Origin: Micromonospora polyrhachis
GTDB taxonomy: Bacteria; Actinomycetota; Actinomycetes; Mycobacteriales; Micromonosporaceae
Assembly: GCF_014203835.1 (NCBI RefSeq)
Contig: NZ_JACHJW010000001.1
Span: 1,860,001 to 1,924,000, forward strand
Direction of reading: 5' to 3'
DNA length: 64,000 bases
Position numbers and translations under genes: made by a program. Under the pieces are notes generated by a model. That model did not search any database. It saw only the letters and a list, made by a program, of their open reading frames with translations, and was not told the DNA's origin. This document shows, one piece after another, positions 17,671 to 26,360 of this stretch. Within the stretch, counting starts at the first letter, position 1; each line of letters opens with the position of its first letter.

Positions 17671-18714
17671 TCACCCCGCCGTGGCGTCCTGCGGCGGGTC
17701 ACCCCGACCGACCTTCCACAGGCAACCCACGACGATCATGGTGACGCCGACCAACAGGGCGAGTACGGTCCCGGCCTGGGCCGGATCCCCGATGTCGCCC
17801 AGCCCGGGACCGGTGCCCGCCACCCGGACGGCGCTGGCGAGGTAGACCTCTGACACGTCCCCCGGATCGGGATACCGCACGTCCCAGGTCAACAGCGTCT
17901 CGTCGAGCGGTTCGACGGTGGCCAGCGTGGTGAACGCCAGGCCCAGGCCGGACAGTAGTTGACCACCCCGACCGAGGGCCGCACCGGCTGCGACGAACGC
18001 CGCCCCGGCGAGAACGAGCGCCAACAGCAGCCCCAGAACCGAACCTTTCCACTCGGTCCGGCCCTCGAACTTGCTCCATGCCATCAGTCCCACGTGAACG
18101 AGCAGAAGGCCCGCCCCGACCAGCGCGCCGATCCGGGCGGCCCGGGGCGATCGCCGGGCCGGTGCCGCGAGCACCGCGACGCTCAGGGCGGCGTAGCCGG
18201 CCACCATCAGGAGGAACTGCCAGGGACGGAGCCCCATCGACTCGAACGGACCGGGTACCGACGCATCCGCCAGCGGAGAATAGGAGAACCAAGCGGACGC
18301 GTTCCGATCAGCAGTCGACAGGAATCTGGTGGGCCCCTGGTCAGCCTCCGCCGGTTGGAGGTAGCCGACCAGAGCGATGGCCCCAAGCGCGGAGAGACCG
18401 CCGAGCAACGCGAGGCGCACCCGGGCGGGGGCGGTACGTCCGGCGAGCACCGCGTAGCCGACCAGCGCCCCCCAGGCCAGCACCTCGGCGTACGGGAGGA
18501 TCGGCGCGTTGAAGAGCAATCCGGTGACGTGGATGACGGTGAAGCCGCCGGACGCGGCGAGCAGACATCGACGGATCAGCACCCGGGAATGCTGCCACAG
18601 GCCGGGGACATTCTCGGAGACAGCGCACACGGGCCAGGGACGTCCCCGACGCCTGGACGGGTGGGCCGGTGCCGGCCCCCGGGGTAGGTCCCGGGAACCG
18701 ACACCGGCGGTCAT
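17671..18714 (-). CDS. Uncharacterised integral membrane protein
   Basis: Up to 347 residues with about eight hydrophobic segments (e.g. GFTVIHVTGLLFNAPI, LALLGGLSALGAIALVGYL, FLLMVAGYAALSVAVLAA, GLLLALVLAGAAFVAAGAAL). No family recognised. One extracytoplasmic loop is rich in acidic residues and aromatic positions (LLTWDVRYPDPGDV). The first 45 residues are Arg/Pro rich and look non-coding; the real start may be a GTG near 18582. It ends 57 bases from the cupin gene on the same strand and starts 22 bases after the next gene upstream ends, so the three may form one unit. Confidence 0.6.
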   Translation of the reverse strand: MTAGVGSRDLPRGPAPAHPSRRRGRPWPVCAVSENVPGLWQHSRVLIRRCLLAASGGFTVIHVTGLLFNAPILPYAEVLAWGALVGYAVLAGRTAPARVRLALLGGLSALGAIALVGYLQPAEADQGPTRFLSTADRNASAWFSYSPLADASVPGPFESMGLRPWQFLLMVAGYAALSVAVLAAPARRSPRAARIGALVGAGLLLVHVGLMAWSKFEGRTEWKGSVLGLLLALVLAGAAFVAAGAALGRGGQLLSGLGLAFTTLATVEPLDETLLTWDVRYPDPGDVSEVYLASAVRVAGTGPGLGDIGDPAQAGTVLALLVGVTMIVVGCLWKVGRGDPPQDATAG

Positions 18715-18736
18715 CTCCTGCGGGTGCTGGGCGCGG

Positions 18737-19150
18737 TCAGGAGAGGACGGCTAGGTGGAAGGCGCGGTCGGCTGCCGCACCTGCCGAGGTGAAGGTCTGG
18801 ACAAAGACACCATTGGCGACACCGGAGCGGCCGACCACAGCGATCTCACCGGAGGGTGAGGTGCCGACGTTCCCGGGCAGCCCGAGGGTGCCGATGTAGG
18901 CGGAGCCGGTCACGTCGTGGCTGAAGACCACCTGGTACGTCCCGGTGCTCAGCCGGGCCGAGGAGACCACCCCGAAGCCCCGGACCAGGGCGCCGCCGGC
19001 GGTGACCACGGCGAAGAAGGTCTGCGCGGTGGGGGGCATCCCAGCGGAGGTCGCGGGGACGAACTCGGCGCCTACCTCGTCCGGAGCGGCGCTGGCCGGC
19101 GGCTGTTCGTCGGCACTGTGCTTCGCTTGGGCGCTACTGGATTCGGACAT
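18737..19150 (-). CDS. Small protein with a repeat-type beta domain of unknown function
   Basis: A 137-residue protein starting at an ATG eight bases after AAGGAG. The N-terminal 45 residues are Ser/Ala/Pro/Glu rich and probably disordered; the remaining 90 form a beta-rich module (FFAVVTAGGALVRGFGVVSS, LSTGTYQVVFSHDVTGSAYI, GVFVQTFTSAGAAADRAFHL). This AVV..G.L.RG.GV.S..L.TG.Y.V.F module is found at the C terminus of many actinobacterial and phage-tail-like proteins; no function is established to my knowledge. No signal peptide. About 290 bases of non-coding DNA precede the next gene upstream. Confidence 0.65.
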   Translation of the reverse strand: MSESSSAQAKHSADEQPPASAAPDEVGAEFVPATSAGMPPTAQTFFAVVTAGGALVRGFGVVSSARLSTGTYQVVFSHDVTGSAYIGTLGLPGNVGTSPSGEIAVVGRSGVANGVFVQTFTSAGAAADRAFHLAVLS

Positions 19151-19387
19151 GCTGCCACTCCTTGCTGAGGCGGGCCATGGACGGCCCAGGACCAACGGGT
19201 TTTGCGGCGAAAGTACTGATCAGCGAGGAAAGAGAACTCGAACATGATCAATACCTATTTACATCGATAGGTTAGCCAGCCGCTAACCCCTGAGACCAGA
19301 TGGCACACCTGTACAATCATGGACACAGGCCGATATCTCTGAATAACTTTCGCCTTACGCAAAGATCGCCCGTATCGGACTCAACTC

Positions 19388-19441
19388 ATCCGGGTCGACA
19401 GCTCATTCGGCTCGGCAACTTCCTCGGGTCGACAGCTCATC
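19388..19441. repeat. Direct repeat of 15 bases in a non-coding gap
   Basis: GGGTCGACAGCTCAT occurs twice about 38 bases apart, at roughly 19392 and 19430, immediately downstream of the stop of the esterase-like/propeller gene (19437) and overlapping it. The surrounding gap 19151-19436 is relatively AT-rich and otherwise featureless. Confidence 0.5.
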
Positions 19442-20615
19442 CGGGTCGGCGGCGGTCACGTAGCCGAGCGGCACCACCAACCATGACGAGGACCACCCCG
19501 GCCACGCCAGCGAAGAGGACCACGCCGAGCAACGCCCGTCGACCCGCCCGCGTCGCGTCGTCCGACTCCCGTGCGGCAGCACTCGGCAGCACCGCCGTCC
19601 GCTCTGACGCCGATGCAGTGGGGGCAGCCTGAGCCGGCCCGGTGGGCACGGCATGCCCCGGCCCGGTCGGCGCCGCACTTGCCGGCCCGGCAGGTACCGC
19701 CGACGGATAACGCCGGATGACCGGCCTGGTACCGGCTGGCGCATCGCTGACTTCGGAGACGGTGACCAGAAATCGCCCATCCGGGGTGTAGCTGATCGAC
19801 TCCCCCTGCGGTTCGTCCGGTAATGGAACCGCGGTTGGCTTGCCCTGGGTAATCGCCTTGACCGGATCGCCGTCGGCCACCTTGAACTCGAACGCGTCCG
19901 CATAGGTACGCAGCACCACCCGGGTGCCATCCGCCGCAGTGGCCGCACCGGTGACCACGAACCGGCCAGCCAACCCGAACGGATTACTCGTCCGGCTCGT
20001 CGGCAACCGGAACTCGCCAACCGCCGTCAGCCGTACGGTCTTGTTGGCGCGTAGCGGTTCCGCTGGCGCGTACAGCCGGGGGCGGAAGGGGTCCTTGGTG
20101 ACGATGATCGGCGTACCGTCGCCGGTCAGTAGCAGCGCCTCGGCGTCGCGGGCACCATCCGGATAGCTGAGCCGGTGGATCACGGGCGATGTCGATCCCG
20201 GCAACAGTTTCCAGAGCGCGACAGTCTCCCGTGCCGCGTCGTTGTCGCCAACGTCGGCGACCCACAGGGTGCCGTCCGAGGCGAGCGCCAAGTCCTCCGA
20301 ATCGCGGGGGCGGGACGGATAGGAGACCGTTCTGGTCACCGCACAATTGCGGTTGAGATAGAAGATCCGCCGTCGGTTGGCGACGTCCGAGCTGTCGTTG
20401 ATGACGACGTAGCCGTTGTTGGTGGCCACCATTCCGGAGATCTCGTCAAGCCGCTCGTCGTCGATCTCACAGACCTCGACCCCGGTCGGTGCGGCGGCGA
20501 CGGCCCCGGCCGCCGCGACGGGGATCGGGGTGGTGGTGCCGGCGACGACGCCCAGCACCAAGCTGACGACGATCATGAGCCGGTGCACCCGCCCAGTTTT
20601 CCACGGTGCAACCAT
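19437..20615 (-). CDS. Exported, C-terminally anchored propeller-like protein
   Basis: About 392 residues. A signal sequence (basic start, IVVSLVLGVVAGTTTPIPVAAAG), a globular part with beta-propeller-like repeats (ISGMVATNNGYVVINDSSD, DSEDLALASDGTLWVADVGDN, QGESISYTPDGRFLVTVSE), an Ala/Pro/Thr linker and a C-terminal membrane helix followed by Arg residues (GVVLFAGVAGVVLVMVGG then RLRDRRR). The topology predicts an extracellular domain held on the membrane. It resembles actinobacterial esterase-like or SdiA-regulated propeller proteins but no catalytic residue set was seen. Starts at 20651, 20615 and 20576 are all open; none has a strong ribosome-binding site. Confidence 0.68.
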   Translation of the reverse strand: MVAPWKTGRVHRLMIVVSLVLGVVAGTTTPIPVAAAGAVAAAPTGVEVCEIDDERLDEISGMVATNNGYVVINDSSDVANRRRIFYLNRNCAVTRTVSYPSRPRDSEDLALASDGTLWVADVGDNDAARETVALWKLLPGSTSPVIHRLSYPDGARDAEALLLTGDGTPIIVTKDPFRPRLYAPAEPLRANKTVRLTAVGEFRLPTSRTSNPFGLAGRFVVTGAATAADGTRVVLRTYADAFEFKVADGDPVKAITQGKPTAVPLPDEPQGESISYTPDGRFLVTVSEVSDAPAGTRPVIRRYPSAVPAGPASAAPTGPGHAVPTGPAQAAPTASASERTAVLPSAAARESDDATRAGRRALLGVVLFAGVAGVVLVMVGGAARLRDRRRPG

Positions 20616-20661
20616 CCCGGCACAACGATCCGACGCAACGCCGCTCGCCACGGGCCGGTCC

Positions 20662-21399
20662 TTACTCCCGGACGAACACCACCGAGTCCGACTTCCCCGC
20701 CTCCCTGATCGTCAGCTCGTCGCCGGACGAACGCAGGTTTGCCCACAGCGTGGCCTTGTCATCCGAGTCCGAGCCACAGTCGAACCTGATCGTGTACTCG
20801 AATCGCGCGGGCGAGTCGATCTCTCCTACGCAGGACCGGCTCCGGTTGCTCAACATTGCCGTGCCATCCGAGTTGATGGTGAGCACGACTCGGCTGGCGC
20901 TGTCCTGGCCGTGCCACTGACCCGCCACCCGGTCCAGCCGGGCCCCCTCGGTGAGACCGACGTAGGGTGCCACGACATTGAGATACAGCGCCGCGCCGAC
21001 CACCAGGACGACCACCGCGACGGCGATTCCCACCACGATCCCGGTCTGGCTCAGCCCCGAACCTCGCGCCGGTCGGTCGACTGGCCGGATGCCATCACCT
21101 GCCGCCGCAGCGATCGGTAGCTGCCCGACCAGCTGACGCAGCGCATCGGCGAATCCGGCGTCCGCCTCGGCCTCGGCGGCCACGGCCTGCGTGGCATCCC
21201 ATCGGGCGACGGGGTCGGCAGGTCCGGCCTCCAGCGTACGCAGGATACGTCCGCCGATCGGCGACCCGCTCAGGCGTACAGCGACAACGCCGTAGAGCCG
21301 ATCGACAGTGGACTCACCGAGTGCGGCGGTGTGAGCGGTCCCGACAGCAACAATCCGGTCGGCCACGACGTCGACTGCCGTACGCGCCACGTCGAGCAT
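20662..21399 (-). CDS. Membrane-anchored protein, paralogue A of a tandem pair
   Basis: A 245-residue protein with an N-terminal helical domain (MLDVARTAVDVVADRIVAVG, STVDRLYGVVAVRLSGSPIG), one membrane helix at about residues 120-142 (TGIVVGIAVAVVVLVVGAAL) and an extracytoplasmic beta domain with two cysteines (RSRSCVGEI and IRFDCG). The next gene upstream (21490-22278) is its paralogue with the same order of domains and conserved stretches such as LTEG/ADRLDRVAG. Family unknown. Start ATG at 21399 corresponds to the paralogue's start; the frame is open to 21438. Confidence 0.68.
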   Translation of the reverse strand: MLDVARTAVDVVADRIVAVGTAHTAALGESTVDRLYGVVAVRLSGSPIGGRILRTLEAGPADPVARWDATQAVAAEAEADAGFADALRQLVGQLPIAAAAGDGIRPVDRPARGSGLSQTGIVVGIAVAVVVLVVGAALYLNVVAPYVGLTEGARLDRVAGQWHGQDSASRVVLTINSDGTAMLSNRSRSCVGEIDSPARFEYTIRFDCGSDSDDKATLWANLRSSGDELTIREAGKSDSVVFVRE

Positions 21400-21489
21400 G
21401 GCTCCCCACCTTCCCAGTGGTCGTCGAAATGTGTCCACACTCTACTGTCGGGACACAGCCTGACGAGTTACCACTCGCCGACCGGTTAC

Positions 21490-22278
21490 TCACGTTCGGT
21501 CGAGCACAACCCGCACGGACTGCCCCGGCCAATCGAGCGTCAACCGGTCACCGTCCGGGGACAGTTCCGCCGTCAGCGCGGTCTCAATCAGTCCACAGTC
21601 CACTCGAATCGTGTATTCGGATCGGGCGGGAGAGGTGACCTCCCCCGCACAGGACCAGATGCGGTTGGCCACCGTCGCCACGCCATCGGGCCCGATGGTG
21701 AGCACGAGTTGACCGCCGCCGACCTGGCCTCGCCACTCTCCCGCCACCCGGTCCAGCCGGTCCGCCTCGGTCAGGCCGAGACGGGGTGCCACAAGGTTGA
21801 CGTAGAGCGCCGTACCGAGCACCAGCAGGACCGCCGCGAGCGCGACGCCCACCACGATCCCGCCCAGGTGCAACCTCGGCCGCCGGGCTGGCCGGTCCGG
21901 CGGCGGGACCGGATAGCTGACCGCCTGACCGGGATCACTGATCGGCTGCGTGGGATGACTGGCTGACTGGCCCGGATGGCCGACCACCGTGGTGGGCAGT
22001 TCCGCGACCAGCCGCCCCAGCTCACTGGCGAACCAGGCATCCGACTCTGCCTCGGCGGTCACGGCCTGTATGGCATCCCATCGAGCAGCGGGGTCGGCAG
22101 GGTACGTCTCCAGCGCCCGCAGGAAGCGTCCGCCGATCGGTGACCCGCCCAGGCGTACGGCGACAGTGGCATAGAGCTGGTCCACAACGGACCCGGTGAG
22201 CGGGGCGGTCTGCGCATCGCCCACGGCCAGAATTCGGTCAGCCACGGTGGCCACCGCCGTACTCGCCAGCTCCAGCAC
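21490..22278 (-). CDS. Membrane-anchored protein, paralogue B of a tandem pair
   Basis: A 262-residue protein with the same architecture as its downstream neighbour: N-terminal helical domain (LELASTAVATVADRILAVGD, VVDQLYATVAVRLGGSPIG), a longer Pro/Ser linker (GHPGQSASHPTQPISDPGQ), a membrane helix (GGIVVGVALAAVLLVLGTAL) and an extracytoplasmic domain with two cysteines (IWSCAGEV, IRVDCG). Tandem duplication followed by divergence is evident. It is divergent, across 158 bases, from a nuclease-toxin gene; a protective role for either paralogue is possible but not supported by any motif. Confidence 0.7.
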   Translation of the reverse strand: MLELASTAVATVADRILAVGDAQTAPLTGSVVDQLYATVAVRLGGSPIGGRFLRALETYPADPAARWDAIQAVTAEAESDAWFASELGRLVAELPTTVVGHPGQSASHPTQPISDPGQAVSYPVPPPDRPARRPRLHLGGIVVGVALAAVLLVLGTALYVNLVAPRLGLTEADRLDRVAGEWRGQVGGGQLVLTIGPDGVATVANRIWSCAGEVTSPARSEYTIRVDCGLIETALTAELSPDGDRLTLDWPGQSVRVVLDRT

Positions 22279-22457
22279 CGTTCCTCACTTTCTGACCTCT
22301 GTCGATGCGCGCCATCAACCTACCGCCGTGGCCAGGGTTGAAGAAGCCCACTGTGGCTCGACAAAGGTCGCTCACCACTCACCCCCAATCACTGCAAGCA
22401 ATGACTTGGCTACCCAAATGACATAGACTCGATCCGATGGCGAGCAGGGAGGTCCCG

Positions 22458-23603
22458 TTGTACGCATACGAGAAGCCCGATGGGCCAGCCGACCGGAACC
22501 GACACCCCCGTCCGCCGACAGTTACCCCCCACGCACCTGCCTCGCTGGTCGTACCCCCTGGTCTGCCGGCCGCCGCCACCGCCGCGCGGTTGGTGGCGCT
22601 CCAGCGCGCGGCCGGAAACACCGCAATCGCCCGCCTGCTCGGCGGAAGCGGTCCTGCGGAACGGGCTACGGACCGGGCCACGCCGGATCGGCCGCTGGCG
22701 GTCCAGCGCGCCAACTCCTACACCGACGAGGCTGCGACCATCTCCCACTACGAACCGAAGATCCCCACGAATTCCGCCCCCTACCACGCCAGGGATCTTG
22801 TCGTCCGGAGACCAAGGCAGGTGGCCGGGACTGTTTCCCCGACCGGCACCAAGGGCCGGCCCGACGCGCCGGCCCCGTGGGCGATGGTCCAGCTCGCGGA
22901 GGCGTACCGCGCCGCTCGGATCAACGCCGAGCAGACCAGCGGCAAGCACTATCCGCACATCAGCGTCGGCGACGTCTGGCGGGACCTACTAGCCGGCGCA
23001 GGTGCCGACCGAGGCCACATCATGGGCCTGGAGTTGGGCGGAGATGACATCTCCGAGAACATCGTGCCGCAGTGGTCGTTCAACCAGCAGTCCGGCCCCT
23101 GGCGCAAGCACGAGAAGGCCCTTCGCGCCTCCAAAGGGGCCACCGTCGAGTTCACCGTCAACTACGCGTCCGACCAGGGTTCGTGGCGCAAGGCCATAAT
23201 CCCTAGAAGTATCGAGTACTCCGTCGTTGGTGGGCCGGTCACCACCTGGGAAAACGCCCCGGACGACAACGACCTCTTCCGATCTGGTGCCAGTCCCGAC
23301 GACCACAACAAGGCGCTGTTCGAATTCGTCAGGACCCAGGCTCCCCCTGGCACAGTGTGCACGGAGGCGAAGATGGACGAGTACGCCTTCAAGGCGCTCG
23401 CCGACGCCATGGCCCGACACCAGGATCATGAGGCGTACGTCAAGGCACGCAAAGCGAACGTCAAGCCGGTCTCGCAATACGACGCCCGCTTGGCGCGCAT
23501 CACCAAGTCGCACATCGAGAAGCGGAAGCGCACCTCGCTGATCAAGAAACTCGAGGCGAGCGGCCGGATAGTCAAGAAGAACAACAAGTACGAGATCCGG
23601 TGA
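22458..23603 (+). CDS. Nuclease toxin with eCIS-cargo-type N terminus
   Basis: About 381 residues. The N-terminal part is Pro/Ala rich and holds LVALQRAAGNTAIARLL, the short helix common in proteins linked to extracellular contractile injection systems (eCIS) and in DUF4157-type cargo. The middle holds GADRGHIMGLELGGDDISEN followed by IVPQWSFNQQSGPWRKHE, which matches the DNA/RNA non-specific endonuclease (NUC/colicin-like) DRGH active-site pattern with His as base and downstream Asn as metal ligand. The C terminus is Lys/Arg rich. Start: a TTG at 22458 sits five bases after AGGGAGG and is preferred to the ATG at 22437. Role: probably a delivered nuclease effector; no secretion genes are in the window. 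Confidence 0.75.
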   Translation: MYAYEKPDGPADRNRHPRPPTVTPHAPASLVVPPGLPAAATAARLVALQRAAGNTAIARLLGGSGPAERATDRATPDRPLAVQRANSYTDEAATISHYEPKIPTNSAPYHARDLVVRRPRQVAGTVSPTGTKGRPDAPAPWAMVQLAEAYRAARINAEQTSGKHYPHISVGDVWRDLLAGAGADRGHIMGLELGGDDISENIVPQWSFNQQSGPWRKHEKALRASKGATVEFTVNYASDQGSWRKAIIPRSIEYSVVGGPVTTWENAPDDNDLFRSGASPDDHNKALFEFVRTQAPPGTVCTEAKMDEYAFKALADAMARHQDHEAYVKARKANVKPVSQYDARLARITKSHIEKRKRTSLIKKLEASGRIVKKNNKYEIR

Positions 23604-23649
23604 GGTCGGGCCAGCCGGCCGCTGGAAAGACGGTCCAGGCGATCCCACA

Positions 23650-25737
23650 TCAGAACGGGCCAAGACCGATTGCGGTGAGGGCGATCTCAGCGGTTCGGGC
23701 AGTGGCGAGATGCCGGACGGTGTCGCGTTCGTGTAGGTAGAGCTGGCATCCGGTGTCGTGGTAGCGGATGCTGACCGGGTCTCCGGCGTGGTGTCGGCCG
23801 AGGCGTCGGATCAACGGCACGGGGTCTTCGACCAGCGGCGCGGGCTGCGGGGTCTGCGGGACACGGATGGCCTGGTACAGGTCGGTGGGCACCGCCGCGT
23901 GGATAGCGTTTTCGAGGTATTCGAGAAAGCATTCGGCGGCGGCTTCGACGCTGGGTCGGTAGGGGCGCATGTCGACGTCGATCGCCTGGTCAGGCGCGAT
24001 CATCTCGATGTTCCAACCTTCGCCGTGAACACAGCGCGGGTCGTCAGCGTTGAATCGGTGATCCTCAAGGGTGACCACCAGGGTTTGGTGCAGCCCCAGG
24101 GCGAGCCGGATCAGCTCGGTCAGCCGCGCGGCCGGTGGCCGGGCGACACTGATCAACACCCGGCCAGCGGGTTGGTGGCCGCTGGCGTCGGCGATGTACT
24201 GCACGTACGGGTCGACCCCGAGATGATCGACGGTAACGATCCCTTCACGTACGTCCTGGCCAACGGGCTGACCGCCATCAAGATAGGTGAGGTCGACCGG
24301 TCGGGCCTGGAGCACGGCGGCCCAGTGCCGCAGCTGGTAGTGGCGGGGCAGTTGGCAGACCGGCTTTCCGCCCGGCTGGGTCGCGACCTGCGGTGCGGTG
24401 GCTGGTCGGGCCGGGGAAAGCCAGTTGAGGTGCAGAATGCCCTCGGCCTCGTCGGTAAGCGTCACCACCGCACCCCGGTAGACCCGGCGGCTGCCCCGAC
24501 AGGTGTGGCACGGCCCGGATTCCGCAGCCACCCCGAGACCTTGACAGCCGGGGCAGTCCGGATCAGGCGACCGGTCGCCCAGGGTGCAGAGGCAGCGCCG
24601 AAGCCGATGTGCCGGGTCGCAGTCCGGGCACGGGTCGTACGGAATCGGCTCGCCCCGCCACAACGGCGCGGGCGGTTCCCAGGCCCGTGACAGCGCGGTC
24701 ACGGTCTCGCGGACGACCTGCCCGGTGCTCTGCTCACGCAGCACCTCGGTAACGTCACCCGGGCAGAGCCGGGTGTGCTGCCAGCGGCCGTCCCGCCAGA
24801 TCGCCTGCGCGCCAGCCGCTGGGCCGGCGAGGCCGTCCAGGTCGGCGTGGACCCGCCGTTCGACCTGGTCCAGGTCCACATTTGGCAGCCCGGAACGGTC
24901 CAGCCGATGCGGCCGCAGGTAGTGCGCCGGGGCGGTCAGCGACCGGTCGGCCAGGCCTAACATCGCATGCGCGATCGTGGTGGCCGCCACCGCCGCCGGC
25001 AAATCGTCGGCCCAACCCCGCTGACCGACCGGCACCCCAGCACCGGGCAGCTCGTAACGAATGTCCCAGTTCAACCGGCCGTACCGGACCCGCCGGACCT
25101 CCACCACCAGGTCCAGGCAGCACAGGTCCGCCAGGTGACACAGCCAACCCAACTCGGCGTCCAGATCCCGAGTGGGTGCCGGCTCGACCCGACCGAACCA
25201 GAGCCGCCACGGATGCCAGGAGTGCCGGGCTATCGCCTGCCCTTCCCACCGCCAGCGGTCCGCCACCGGCAGGTCCGGCCGCCAATCAGTCGGCAGCAGG
25301 ATGCTCTCTCCGGTCACGGGCCGACGCGCGTCATAGGCGTCCCAGAACTCGGCCGCACCCACCTCGGCGGCAAGGGCGGCGACGATCGGCGACAGGGCCA
25401 GCTCCCACCGCCCGCCCGCGTTGCGTCGTGGCTCCACCCCACCGGGTACGACATTCGCCGAGCGCACCGCACCCGTGTCCACGTTGACCACCGTCAGCAC
25501 CAGTTGCGCCCGCCGCTGACCTGTCCGACCGCAGTAGCTGCAATTCTGGGCCACGTAGCCGCTGCCCCCGCACAACTCGCACCCCTGATAGGCGCAACCG
25601 TCGGCCCCCTGGTCGTCAGCCTCCGCATCGATCAGAAAACGGTCGCCCCAACCAACACACCGGCACAGGTTCAATGTCTTGGCCAGCCCTTCGCAGTGGT
25701 CACAGACCACCACGGGCGGCGAGAACAGCTCGGTCAC
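23650..25737 (-). CDS. Unknown protein with DnaJ-type cysteine-rich motifs
   Basis: A 695-residue protein of no family I recognise. It carries two clusters of CxxC and CxxCxGxG motifs like the zinc domain of DnaJ: near the N terminus (CDHCEGLAKTLNLCRC, CELCGGSGYVAQNCSYCGRTG) and in the middle (CPDCDPAHRLRRCLCTLGD, CPGCQGLGVAAESGPCHTCRG). Between them are Trp-rich stretches. No J-domain, nuclease or ATPase motif was found. The GTG start (25737-25735) overlaps the TGA of the small upstream gene by GTGA, implying translational coupling; an ATG at 25764 is also open. Zinc binding and an RNA or protein partner are plausible inferences only. Confidence 0.68.
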   Translation of the reverse strand: MTELFSPPVVVCDHCEGLAKTLNLCRCVGWGDRFLIDAEADDQGADGCAYQGCELCGGSGYVAQNCSYCGRTGQRRAQLVLTVVNVDTGAVRSANVVPGGVEPRRNAGGRWELALSPIVAALAAEVGAAEFWDAYDARRPVTGESILLPTDWRPDLPVADRWRWEGQAIARHSWHPWRLWFGRVEPAPTRDLDAELGWLCHLADLCCLDLVVEVRRVRYGRLNWDIRYELPGAGVPVGQRGWADDLPAAVAATTIAHAMLGLADRSLTAPAHYLRPHRLDRSGLPNVDLDQVERRVHADLDGLAGPAAGAQAIWRDGRWQHTRLCPGDVTEVLREQSTGQVVRETVTALSRAWEPPAPLWRGEPIPYDPCPDCDPAHRLRRCLCTLGDRSPDPDCPGCQGLGVAAESGPCHTCRGSRRVYRGAVVTLTDEAEGILHLNWLSPARPATAPQVATQPGGKPVCQLPRHYQLRHWAAVLQARPVDLTYLDGGQPVGQDVREGIVTVDHLGVDPYVQYIADASGHQPAGRVLISVARPPAARLTELIRLALGLHQTLVVTLEDHRFNADDPRCVHGEGWNIEMIAPDQAIDVDMRPYRPSVEAAAECFLEYLENAIHAAVPTDLYQAIRVPQTPQPAPLVEDPVPLIRRLGRHHAGDPVSIRYHDTGCQLYLHERDTVRHLATARTAEIALTAIGLGPF

Positions 25738-26021
25738 GATCGCAGCCCACCCCGAGGTTGGCACGACCCCTCATGGTCGGGTCGCCGTTCGCAGCGCCGC
25801 CCGTTGGCGACCAACTGGGAGCAGAAGACCCGATGGTGAACGTCCTGCTCGTCCTCGTACGTGACGGTGGCCTCGCCGCCGTCCAACTCGTCCAGGAACG
25901 CCAGCGACCGCACCAGGGTCCTGGCGAAGATCAGCGCCGAACTCAGGTCACCTGCCGTGAACGGCAGATGTGCCACGTACCGCGCCGACTCGACCGGCGC
26001 GACCTTCCGTACCTCATCCAC
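25734..26021 (-). CDS. Small zinc-knuckle-like protein coupled to the DnaJ-motif gene
   Basis: A 95-residue protein. The GTG at 26021 gives VDEVRKVAPVESARYVAHLP; the frame is open to 26231 but the upstream part is Pro/Gly/Cys-rich and non-coding in character. The C-terminal third has the spaced pattern HHRVFC...GRRCERRPDHEGSC, i.e. H-x2-C-x(n)-C-x5-H-x3-C, likely a zinc site. A second gene of the same family lies at 38311-38580. Function unknown. It ends in a 4-base overlap with the next gene, so the pair is expected to act together. Confidence 0.6.
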   Translation of the reverse strand: MDEVRKVAPVESARYVAHLPFTAGDLSSALIFARTLVRSLAFLDELDGGEATVTYEDEQDVHHRVFCSQLVANGRRCERRPDHEGSCQPRGGLRS

Positions 26022-26250
26022 GGGATCAGACCACCCTTTCCGCAGCTCATCGGGGATGAAGGGGCGGCCCGGCACCCTGCCGCAGGGGCCGGGCCGCCCA
26101 CGCTGCCAGGAGGAAACCCCGGGGGACGGGATTGGCAGCGCACAGCAACGAACTAGGGGGCCGGGACGGGCGACCCGCACATGCCACCCGCCCCGACCGG
26201 AGGTGCGAGGACATCGGAGGTTGGAGACCAAGAAGGCCCTCGCGGGTCGA
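26022..26250. other. Non-coding stretch upstream of the coupled pair
   Basis: Open frames here are Pro/Arg-rich and lack ribosome-binding sites. It contains the leader of the minus-strand pair and, at its right end, leads into a perfect palindrome. No RNA gene or known element recognised. Confidence 0.4.
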
Positions 26251-26276
26251 ACTTAAGCGAACTACTTCGCTTAAGT
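26251..26276. promoter_or_regulatory. 26-bp perfect palindrome, probable GntR-type operator
   Basis: Arms ACTTAAGCGAA (26251-26261) and TTCGCTTAAGT (26266-26276) are exact complements around a CTAC spacer. It lies 84 bases before the GntR-family gene and upstream of the divergent minus-strand pair, the classic place for an autoregulatory operator. AT-rich arms stand out from the local GC content. Which protein binds it is inference. Confidence 0.72.
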
Positions 26277-26360
26277 CAACACAACTAGTCCGCTGTACCG
26301 ACAACTTGCAGCCTGAAGTTCGAGCGTGATCTCATGGTCAACGGAGACCAAGGAGTGCCC

